Of a stretch of 64,000 bases of DNA, positions 59,484 through 64,000 are shown one piece after another. Both the position numbers and the translations under genes were made by a program. Source of the DNA: Tiliqua scincoides (taxonomy: Eukaryota; Chordata; Lepidosauria; Squamata; Scincidae). Position 1 is the stretch's first letter, and every line of letters starts with the position of its first letter. Below the pieces are notes generated by a model. It did no database searches, was not told the DNA's origin, and saw only the letters and a list, made by a program, of their open reading frames with translations. The stretch lies in NCBI RefSeq assembly GCF_035046505.1, contig NC_089829.1, positions 9,263,396-9,327,395 on the forward strand, written 5' to 3'.

Positions 59484-62340
59484 AGTATTTATATACCACT
59501 TTTCAACTAAAAGTTCACAAAGCAGTTTACAGTGAAAAATCAAATAACTAAATTTTACAAGCCATACTTGAAAGCTTCCACCTAAAAGAAAAACAAAGTC
59601 AGAGTCCAGAAAACAGGGGAACAATATGTAATATTGTACCAACTGGGACATGTCCTGACTGTTCTTTTTGATTTACCTTGGAATTCCTATAGATGTTTTA
59701 TCTGTCAGGTCTATGTTCTGGATAAGGCAGAAACACAGCCAACAAGGTGGTTCAGGAACAGGTGCAGATTGCTGGAGTCAGCAGGATCAGCAAACACCTG
59801 TGACTGCCTCACCCTGGGTGTGGCTTAGCCTACACTGATTGGCCACTCCAACTACTTAATGTTTGGTCTGTTGAGCTTCCAGTACAGCAGTAGGAGTGTA
59901 CTAGGAGACTACGGAACTGCTGCCAGTAACTTGGGAGGCTGGATGTGAGTATATACATGTTGTTACTGACCATGGAATGAACTTTGACTGTGTATCTTGG
60001 AAAACTGATTTGGATTTGTTGTTTATGGACTGACTGCTCATTGTGCTGACTAGGACTGTTTACTGATTAATCTACCTGTGATAACCCTTGCTCTGAAATA
60101 TAACCACTGCATTCAAAGAACTCTGCTGGTGTATGCTGTTTTGAGTGCCTGCTCATCTAAGGTTCCATACAACTCTTTACCAGACAAAGGGTTGCAACTC
60201 TAACATTATCAAACCAGCAGCAATGCTAGTTAATTTGCACCTTTCACTTGTGGCCGATCCAGATGTATTTATTCTATTTTACATCCCATACCATTCCTCC
60301 GAGGCACTCAGAATGTTGTACATCAGTGTTTCTCAAGCTGTGGGTCAGGACCCACTAGGTAGGTCAAGAGCCAATTTCAGGTGGGTCCCCATTCATTTCA
60401 ATATTTTATTTTTAATATATTAGACTTGATGCTACCCAGCTAAGTACTGTATTTAGGGAAATGTCACAGGTCTGTATGCTTAACAGGATACTATGAAGAT
60501 GCTTTTAACAATGATAGTCAATGGGATTTACTCTTAGGTAAGTGTGGGTAGGATTGCAGCCTAGGGTTATTAAGAATTTTCTTGCTTGATGATGTCACTT
60601 CCTGTCATAACATCACTTCTGGTGGGTCCTGACAGATTCTCTTTTGAAAAGGTGGGTCCCAGTACTAAAAGAGTGAGAATCACTGGTTTACATTATACCA
60701 TGACCCCAGCACACCACACCCCTGCACCAGCTCCAAATTCTCACAACCACCTTGTGAGGTCAGGCTGAAAAGAGAGTGACTGATCCAAGCTTACCCAGCG
60801 AGCATGATGGCTAAGTGGGGATTTGAACTCAGGTTTCCCACTCTAACCACTACACCATTCTGTCGATCTCATTGGAAAAAGGTATAAGAGGCCCTCATGT
60901 GAACAATGGTGCACCACAAGCTGTGTGATTAAAAATCACTTCTAAGAGTTGTGTGTCCATTCCTAAACTTCATTTTTTTAAAGTCCTGATTTATACATGA
61001 ACTCTCCTGAGACCACCTGCTTTCCCCAGGCTGCAATCCTAGGCATGCTTAGCAAGCCCCACTGACTTACTAGCCAGAGGACTTACTTCTGAGTAGACCT
61101 GCTCAGGATTGGGCTGCTAGTAACTTTATGGACATCTATAAGCTCTTCCCTAGGGGAAAAAAGTTCTCAGCACCCAGAATTTAATTGCCCAAAAAAACAA
61201 TCAAGGGTAACTAGCAAAGCACACCCACACAGCCTTACACCATCTGCAAAATCTAGGCTGGTTTCAGAAGCAGGACACTGTACCCACAATGACTTTTGTG
61301 CTGCAGGAAGCCTTCCAACCCTGCCTGTGTACCAAGGCATCACAAAAAGCAGGCATCCCCAGCATCTCAGGACATTGTCACAAACCATTCAAGCACAGAA
61401 CGGGGTTACTGCAGGCGAAAATCGACTTACTTATTATACACAGCCTGCTGCGAGGGGCTCTGTGCTCGGTGATTCTGTTTGACAAGCCTGCCTGCCTGCC
61501 TCCCTGGGTGCTCATTGTGAGAGAGTCTAATTGCATCCTCACTGGAAGAAAGGCTTGCTCTGGAGAGAAGAAAATCCCCACGAACCCGCCTTGGGTTCAG
61601 AGATGCAACTGATGGCTGCCTGTGCCCTTTGGATTTGACAGACCTGGGCAGAGGCCATCTGTAGGCAGACAGACCCAGTCAGGAAGGGTCTTTCCCAGCT
61701 TGTAAACATTACCTTTCTGCAGCTTCACTTCATTCTCCTCCAGCCAGCTGAACAGGCTGGCAAAGTCGCAGTCGCACAACCAAGGGTTGCCTTCCAAGCG
61801 GATGGTCCGAAGGTTGGGCAGGACATCCAGGGCAGTCACATCCAGGGTCTGCAGGTGATTATCGTTCAGCTCCAGCACCTGCAGCTGCTCCAGGCTCTCA
61901 AAGGCGGCCTGGTCCACCTCCTCCAAGTGGTTGTGCCCCAGGCTCAGCTTGATCAGCTTCTCTGCTGCTTTGAAGGCCCCGGCCTCGAGCTGGGTCAGGT
62001 TGTTGTGGCTCAGGTCGAGATACACCAGCTTGCTGGAGCCGCTGAACGTCCCGTCCTGCAGGGTGGCGATGGAGTTGTTGCTGAAGTCCAAGTAGACCAG
62101 GTCGCCGTAGAAGATGAAGAAGTCCATGGGGATCTCCTGGATCTGGTTGTCAGCGATGAGAAGTTTCCGGACATCCAGTGGGAAGGGACTGGGCACATGT
62201 GGCAGGCCTTGTTCCCGGCAGTCGATGGTGTGGTAATCCATGCAGCTACAGACAGCAGGGCAGAGATGCCCCAAGGGGAAGAAGAGGACACACAGGCAAA
62301 GCCAAGGAGGTAGGCGACAAAGTAGGAAACATGGCCACAT
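38663..62340 (-). CDS. LRRC38: Leucine-rich repeat-containing protein 38, BK-channel gamma subunit, two coding exons
   Basis: Coding exons on the minus strand are 62340-61713 and 38910-38663, joined in phase 1 across a 22.8-kb intron; the product is 291 residues (human about 294). The family (LRRC26, 52, 55, 38) are single-pass plasma-membrane auxiliary subunits that shift BK channel gating toward more negative voltages; LRRC38 is the gamma-4 type. Seen: signal peptide at 1-26; Cys-rich LRRNT at 27-41; LRRs from about 57 to 180 (for example [20 protein letters not shown]); LRRCT with C189, C191, C216 and C238; a sequon at Asn114; a transmembrane helix at about 246-272 ([20 protein letters not shown]); CFQRCAP; and an acidic tail. 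The ATG at 62340 is preferred over an in-frame one at 62418, because it puts the signal peptide at the N-terminus with a length like that of human. The acceptor of exon 2 follows a TC-rich tract. Confidence 0.95.
38672..38689 (-). repeat. Coding (GAC)n triplet repeat in the LRRC38 tail
   Basis: Five GAC codons in a row, preceded by GAT, encode the DDDDDD of the cytoplasmic C-terminus. The human protein has an acidic but interrupted tail at this place. Confidence 0.95.
38925..38951. repeat. Purine-rich (GA)n tract next to the LRRC38 exon 2 acceptor
   Basis: In the LRRC38 transcript this reads (TC)n then ccccctccccactaccatgtag, so the microsatellite supplies most of the polypyrimidine tract of the 3' splice site whose AG is at 38912-38911. 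Confidence 0.8.
38985..39207. mobile_element. hAT palindromic MITE (cagtggcatagc family)
   Basis: Flanks gtatagac (38977-38984) and atatagac (39208-39215) match at 7 of 8 bases. The arms are near-complementary over about 90 bp: cagtgtatctggagggggtg-caaatcactaag on the left; reversed on the right, cagtggcatagccagggggg and tgcaaaccactaag. The two arms meet near 39075-39110. It lies only 74 bp upstream of LRRC38 exon 2 in transcript sense. Confidence 0.9.
40004..40346. mobile_element. hAT-type element (aggggtgtcaaac family)
   Basis: Starts aaggggtgtcaaacaaaagg and ends gagtttgagacccctg. The flanks ccttaggt and ccctaggc match at 6 of 8 bases. Internal blocks match 37155-37814. Confidence 0.7.
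40782..40846. repeat. (TTA)n microsatellite
   Basis: About 21 TTA units. Confidence 0.97.
40930..41243. mobile_element. hAT-type element (cagtgtttctcaaactgtggg family), diverged
   Basis: Body matches 45996-46345 (gggtccccattcatttcagt, caatgatagtcaatgggact, tactcctgggtaagtgtggg, gatgacatcacttccggtca, aaaaagtgggtccctgtgct). The termini are eroded. Confidence 0.75.
41330..41445 (+). repeat. L2-type LINE 3' tail with (GTT)n
   Basis: Reads tgttttaacctgttgtaagc, cgccttgagtcccttcgggg, agaaaggcggggtaaaaata, then (GTT)n. Confidence 0.7.
41465..41517. repeat. (GT)n(GA)n compound microsatellite
   Basis: Short GT run followed by a GA-rich run. Confidence 0.9.
42050..42160 (-). repeat. Sauria/MIR-like SINE, 3' fragment
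   Basis: Minus-strand tail and core: tatacctcccttcctccaag, gagctcaggtgtacctgg, cctcacaacaaccctgtgag, gtaggtgaggctgaga. The head is missing. Confidence 0.7.
42170..43575 (+). mobile_element. L2-type LINE, 5'-truncated, with frame breaks
   Basis: The reverse transcriptase blocks are clear: [38 protein letters not shown], then in another frame [68 protein letters not shown] and [21 protein letters not shown] frameshift lies near 42515-42522, and a stop (TAG) follows codon KKAL at 43144. FADD reads FADN, a lost catalytic residue. The element ends in cattgtgctgtagcacaatg, acaacaaagtt and (TAC)n. L2 is most likely; Rex1 is a possible alternative. Confidence 0.85.
43548..43572. repeat. (TAC)n tail of the L2 LINE
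   Basis: About seven TAC units at the LINE 3' end. Confidence 0.9.
44112..44461 (+). repeat. CR1 LINE 3' fragment
   Basis: Starts in the last ORF codons (aaatatttcttcacccaata, tatggaactccttgccacta) and passes into the 3' untranslated region (gtgtgcaacctctgggtttt, aggaagctggactagatggg) to cttcttacattctta. Confidence 0.9.
45061..45128. repeat. 75-bp near-palindromic interspersed repeat
   Basis: Contains gtgtcaatcccacactattc, aatgggacttactttcaggg; partial. Confidence 0.5.
45996..46345. mobile_element. hAT-type element (cagtgtttctcaaactgtgggtc family)
   Basis: Starts cagtgtttctcaaactgtgg and ends gtgtgagaaccactg. The flanks agttaaga and agtttgga match at 6 of 8 bases. Its centre contains half of the 75-bp near-palindrome (gaatgggacttactcctggg, taagtgtgggtaggattaca). 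Confidence 0.85.
47093..47165. repeat. 75-bp near-palindromic interspersed repeat
   Basis: Contains acaatcctatacaccccaac and aatggattactcccaagtaactgtgcata; diverged. Confidence 0.55.
47166..47426. mobile_element. hAT-like element (cagtggattcctaac family)
   Basis: Starts cagtggattcctaacttatt and ends aatttgggaatccctt. The flanks gtgcatag and ttgtatag match at 6 of 8 bases. A strong inner palindrome, agatctcacatctcgtgaga with attgtgtgagatctcacaca, lies near 47257-47300. Confidence 0.6.
49360..49470 (+). repeat. 3' tail of the LINE family seen at 15423-16907
   Basis: Ends in tgccaataaaggtttttgac, the same terminal motif as the minus-strand LINE at 15423-16907. The preceding 80 bases (atcagaagattctatgccaa, ctggttttattgtttatgcc) look like its untranslated region. 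Confidence 0.5.
50845..51093 (+). repeat. Sauria/MIR-like SINE with internal (TC)n expansion
   Basis: Head ggttctggtatagtggtcct, B-box-like gagccaggttcaaatctcca, core ggggccagtctctct, then (TC)n at 50936-50988, then cagcctcaccaacctcctag, ggttgttgtgaggacaaaag and ccttggagagagggtggtat. Confidence 0.85.
51250..51680 (+). repeat. Old LINE-derived repeat plus CR1 3' end
   Basis: 51250-51555 resembles an ancient LINE-type untranslated repeat (gtccctgccccaaggagctc, gacacaagagagacagcaaa, gtggggttttagaaagggat). 51560-51680 is CR1-like (aaacagaggctagatagcca, tgtcagggatgccaaagttg, ggggttagactagattacct). Confidence 0.55.
52400..52719. mobile_element. hAT-type element (caggggtctccaaac family)
   Basis: Starts caggggtctccaaacttttt and ends gtttggagactcctg. 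The flanks CCCTATGG (52392-52399) and CTCTATGG (52720-52727) match at 7 of 8 bases. Same family as 23672 and 31317. Confidence 0.85.
52845..53078 (+). repeat. SINE/L2-tail repeat (gtaaaccgctttg family)
   Basis: Blocks agagtaactggcccacctca, gtggctgtctgctggtattc, ttgtgagctcttctggaaca and gtaaaccgctttgtgaactt, ending in gcggtatataaatactgtta with ATA repeats. Confidence 0.75.
53083..53370 (+). repeat. Sauria/MIR-like SINE with (TC)n and a nested 75-bp repeat
   Basis: B-box-like ggattcaaatcctcacttgg, then a 75-bp near-palindrome inserted at 53123-53200, then (TC)n at 53212-53251, then ggctcacctgaccttgcagg, ccctgaactccttggaggaa. Confidence 0.75.
53389..53480. repeat. 75-bp near-palindromic interspersed repeat, best copy
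   Basis: Reads caatcctatccacactttcc, tgggagtaagccccattgac, tccaatgggacttacttctg, agtagacatgcataggattg. The two halves are imperfect reverse complements centred on attgactccaatggg. I recognise it as a common squamate repeat but cannot assign it to a named class. Confidence 0.85.
53683..53788. repeat. (ACAT)n and (ATT)n microsatellites around an L2-like tail
   Basis: (ACAT)n at 53683-53713, then tgggtcccttttagggagaa, gggcaggatataaataaagt (an L2-like tail), then (TTA)n at 53755-53788. Confidence 0.8.
53820..53913. repeat. 75-bp near-palindromic interspersed repeat
   Basis: Reads ggtacaatcctatccacact, gggagtaagccccattgact, agaacttacttctgagtaga, tatgcataggattgggctct. Confidence 0.85.
53914..54165 (+). 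repeat. SINE/L2-tail repeat (gtaaaccgctttg family)
   Basis: Blocks ccaagaggcaccttttaaag, tcctcatatatttagcagga, ggagagaaactgtccccctt and gttgaaaagcagtagatag; diverged tail. Confidence 0.7.
54212..54282. repeat. (CT)n(CA)n compound microsatellite
   Basis: About 25 CT units followed by about ten CA units. Confidence 0.97.
54845..55050 (-). repeat. Sauria/MIR-like tRNA-derived SINE
   Basis: On the minus strand: ccaggatagtgtagtggttc (A-box region), tcctggttcaaatcctcact (B-box), cttgggttaccatgggccag, cagccttgcctacctcacag, ggttgttgtgaggacaaaag, caccctgagctcctgggagg. Nearly full length. Confidence 0.85.
55546..55845. mobile_element. hAT-type MITE
   Basis: Starts cagtggttctcaaactgtgg and ends aaagtttggggaaccact. 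The flanks ttatagaa and ctatagaa match at 7 of 8 bases. Confidence 0.8.
56018..57388 (+). mobile_element. Tigger (TcMar/pogo) transposon relic
   Basis: Begins with a Tigger-like terminus (cagccagcccacaacttaca). Degenerate transposase follows: a CENP-B-type N-terminus ([16 protein letters not shown]-type sequence, near 56250-56330), then [34 protein letters not shown] (first catalytic Asp of DDE/D), and [20 protein letters not shown] with [16 protein letters not shown], where the usual LLLDNAPGHP has decayed. A CR1 fragment splits it at 56490-56730. The 3' end is lost where a hAT terminus begins at 57389. Confidence 0.85.
56490..56730 (-). repeat. CR1 LINE 3' fragment inserted in Tigger
   Basis: Minus-strand CR1 3' end: ataagaatataagaagagcc, ctgctggttcaggccaagtg, ccatctagtccatcttcctg, catctcacagtgatccatca, then the ORF end (tagccctttcctccatcaat). 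Confidence 0.85.
57389..57440. mobile_element. hAT terminus fragment
   Basis: Reads cagtggtgttgctaggggag, like the cagtggcatagc MITE ends. The partner end was not found with confidence. Confidence 0.4.
57825..57856. repeat. (TTTA)n microsatellite
   Basis: About eight ATTT units. Confidence 0.95.
59137..59205. repeat. 75-bp near-palindromic interspersed repeat
   Basis: Reads gcaatcctgttcacacttac, ccattgaacataatgggcct and tactgagtagacatgggtag. Confidence 0.7.
59437..59545 (-). repeat. SINE/L2-tail repeat with (ATT)n
   Basis: (ATT)n at 59439-59479, then aacagtatttataccact-type sequence, tttcaactaaaagttcacaa and agcagtttacagtgaaaaat: the reverse of the 53030-53078 tail. Confidence 0.75.
59700..60190. 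other. Unassigned AT-balanced segment, possibly an old LTR relic
   Basis: The stretch opens tgtcaggtctatgttctgga and closes near ctctttaccagacaaagggt, with a promoter-like gattggccactccaactact inside. The style is that of a solo LTR. No second copy or primer-binding site is visible, so the reading is weak. Confidence 0.2.
60324..60685. mobile_element. hAT-type element (cagtgtttctcaaactgtgggtc family)
   Basis: Starts cagtgtttctcaagctgtgg and ends gagtgagaatcactg. The flanks ttgtacat and gtttacat match at 6 of 8 bases. Matches 45996-46345 along its length. Confidence 0.85.
60735..60866 (-). repeat. Sauria/MIR-like SINE, head and core
   Basis: Minus strand: agaatggtgtagtggttaga, tgggaaacctgagttcaaat, ccccacttagccatcatgct, cgctgggtaagcttggatca, gtcactctcttttcagcctg. 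The tail is missing. Confidence 0.75.
61028..61110. repeat. 75-bp near-palindromic interspersed repeat
   Basis: Reads ggctgcaatcctaggcatgc, gcaagccccactgacttact, gacttacttctgagtagacc, tgctcaggattgggct. Confidence 0.75.
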
Positions 62341-62580
62341 CGTCGGGGTCAGGCAAGCCCGGAGAAGCGTTGGTGCAGCTACAAGAGAGGCATTTTGGAC
62401 AGCGGCGGCCCCAGCCACTGGTGTGAGATGAAGCTGGTGTGCGCTGGGAGCGTGTTGTTTTATCCAAGAGACCAGATCTCTGAGATCAGATAGCAGCCAA
62501 CTCCAGAAGAGGCGGGGGAGGGAGGGAGAGTGCCTAGCAAGAGAGGGAGGGAGGGAGGGACGGAGGGAGAATTACCAGAG
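62341..62580 (-). promoter_or_regulatory. Likely LRRC38 5' untranslated and core promoter region
   Basis: On the LRRC38 strand, a TATA-like ggataaaacaac lies at about 62466-62455, some 115-125 nt upstream of the chosen start codon. A polypyrimidine (TCCC)n tract, seen as (GGGA)n on the plus strand, lies at 62508-62571. No transcription start can be shown from sequence alone. Confidence 0.35.
62508..62571. repeat. (GGGA)n purine tract
   Basis: Near-continuous GGGA/GGGAG units on the plus strand, with at least six G-triplets spaced by one to a few bases. Confidence 0.9.
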
Positions 62581-63922
62581 GATTTCATGCAGCCGGAGAA
62601 AGACAGCATGCATGGCAGGGAAGGAGAGGCAGCCAGGCAAATGAGTGCGCCACTTCAGCGGTCAGATCTAAAGAGAAGGAAGGGTAGCTGCCCAAAGGGT
62701 CCCTGCCAGCAACAGTTTGGGTCCCCCTTTCACCCCCCTCTGGGAGCATTTAGTGGGACCTGCACCGATGATGTCTATCCTTTAAATTATCTTGCATGTG
62801 CACCAGCTGCTGTTTCCAGTGCAAAGGTAAAGTGAGACACAGAACAGGACTCAGGCAAGCCTGTTCTCTGTGTGTGCATGTTTGTGTCTGTGTATGGGGG
62901 GAGGCCGCATGCAATGGGCACATGCACAGCTTTGGAACTGAAAATGTTGCCAAGAGCCTCTTCTGTCCAGAGCTAACCGGTGACCATCATTCATGCCTTT
63001 GCAAGCTCTCAGCTCGTTTGCTGTGATGTTCACAGTGACAGAGTCGCCCTTCAAGACTGTTCCCGAAACTGGGGCAGTATGTGGCAACTGACCTCCTGCC
63101 AAAGGAGGAACCCACAGGATGTTTACAGAACAAGGCAGGACTGTGGGGACGCCTTTGAATTTCTCCTTTGATTTTGGAGTGTGGAGTGTTTCTGAAGCAG
63201 TCGGAGTTCTAGTCGGAGTCAGTTCTAGTCTTTCATCTCTGAATATTGTGCAGCGCAATGTTGCATGCTCAATTTGTTGGATGCAGCTTTCCATTAATTC
63301 ATGTCCTTTCATCTTTCTACTTTACTAATCCTCATCTGCACACTGATAAAAGCCTGCTCCCCCCCCCCCAAAAAAGAAATCATGCAATTGTATTATGGTT
63401 ATATCAATGTTATTTTTATCTGCAGCTTTATCAAGGCACTGGTAAAACACCGCACAAAGAGCATCAGATGAAAAATCCTACATACAATCATATCACTATT
63501 TTTTAAAATTCTTTATCAATGAATAAGGTTGGAATTGGAAATTCCGCATTGGAAATCCTGGGCGTGGGGAAAATGCAAAAAGTACTGATAACTGCTGGAA
63601 AGAGAGCATGCTCCAATCCCAGAATTTTAGAAATTCTGCTAGTTAAATGAGTTAAGCAGGAGTAGAACACAGTATAGAGTGATATGGGGGGGATATCCCA
63701 TATTCACAAATTCAGTTATCTGCAGATCAGGTTCGGGGGCCTACCTGCACACGCCCCCCCCCCCCTGTGCAATCTCTCCCCTCCAGAGAATCCTCTGAGC
63801 TCAGCAGAGGCCATGGATGTCCATTTGCAGCCTCTGCTGGGCTCCGACTGAGCACTAGAGGTAAAAATGTCACTTCCAGTTTCTCTGTGAAACTGGAAGT
63901 GATATTTATAATGCTTTATAAA
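62581..63922. other. Region upstream of LRRC38, nothing recognised
   Basis: No gene seen. A C run with an A run lies at 63360-63375, and another C run at 63757-63766. 63690-63760 (atattcacaaattcagttat, ctgcagatcaggttcggggg, cctacctgcacacgcc) resembles one end of a Tigger-type MITE. Confidence 0.4.
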
Positions 63923-64000
63923 AGTGGTTCTCACACATTTAGCACCAGGACCCACTTTTTAGAATGAGAATCTGTCAGGACCTAGCGGAAGTGATGTTAT
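63923..64000. mobile_element. hAT-type element running off the window
   Basis: Starts aagtggttctcacacattta, then gcaccaggacccacttttta, gaatgagaatctgtcaggac: the reverse of the right end of the 45996-46345 family. The rest lies beyond the window. Confidence 0.75.

Larger units (their letters stand above)
38911..61712 (-). other. LRRC38 intron 1 (22.8 kb)
   Basis: Donor GTAATG (reverse of 61712-61707); acceptor ctaccatgtag. The intron is dominated by interspersed repeats listed separately. Stretches without a recognised feature are 39216-40003 (a GC-rich repeat-like segment at 39335-39600), 43575-44111, 44462-45060, 45130-45995, 46354-47090, 47435-49350, 49470-50844, 51681-52391, 57441-59136 (low-complexity GC-rich at 58020-58590) and 60870-61028. 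None shows a splice-bounded coding frame. Confidence 0.7.

Noticed and set aside
61855-62313. 152-codon plus-strand frame opposite LRRC38
   Set aside because: Antisense shadow of the leucine-rich repeats; the VVxxxQxxQL-like periodicity mirrors the LRR codons.
62338-62418. Upstream in-frame ATG at 62418 as the LRRC38 start
   Set aside because: It would put 26 polar and Ala-rich residues before the signal peptide. The ATG at 62340 gives an N-terminal signal peptide of a length like that in human.

Overview
The window looks like nuclear DNA of a squamate reptile (a lizard or gecko; the species cannot be told from the sequence). It is intron-rich vertebrate DNA crowded with young CR1 LINEs, 5S-rRNA-derived SINEs, tRNA-derived Sauria/MIR-like SINEs, L2-type LINE tails and many short hAT elements. 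Three host genes can be assembled exon by exon. They stand in the order and orientation known from human 1p36.21, once the mammalian PRAME-family expansion is left out: an AADACL3/AADACL4-type esterase (+), CFAP107 (formerly C1orf158, +) and LRRC38 (-). No bacterial-type feature, CRISPR array or operon is present.

Layout. 1-1042: upstream DNA with no recognised gene. 1043-7419: AADACL4-like gene, four coding exons, 410 codons, with an intact esterase triad. 7420-9107: spacer holding a CR1 tail. 9108-18921: CFAP107, four coding exons, 202 codons; its introns hold a 2.3-kb CR1 copy (intron 2) and a palindromic MITE split by a second kind of LINE (intron 3). 18922-38662: a 20-kb convergent intergenic block made largely of repeats. 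These include a young CR1 copy with an 833-codon open frame, several hAT elements with 8-bp target-site duplications (TSDs), a LINE 3' end that shares its terminal tail with the 5S SINEs, and a short Ty3/gypsy relic. 38663-62340: LRRC38 on the minus strand, two coding exons around a 22.8-kb intron filled with an L2 LINE, a Tigger relic split by CR1, hAT elements, SINEs and microsatellites. 62341-64000: LRRC38 upstream region and the tip of another hAT element.

The three genes do unrelated jobs. The esterase is a membrane-anchored luminal hydrolase, CFAP107 is a ciliary microtubule inner protein, and LRRC38 is an auxiliary (gamma) subunit of BK potassium channels. Their adjacency reflects conserved synteny, not a pathway. 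I did not find a convincing new biological system. The most informative signals are in the mobile DNA: a near-identical inverted CR1 pair bracketing the last two CFAP107 exons, a LINE/SINE pair sharing a 3' tail, a datable LINE-into-MITE nest, and hAT insertions sharing a TA-centred target, one of which reused another's duplication.
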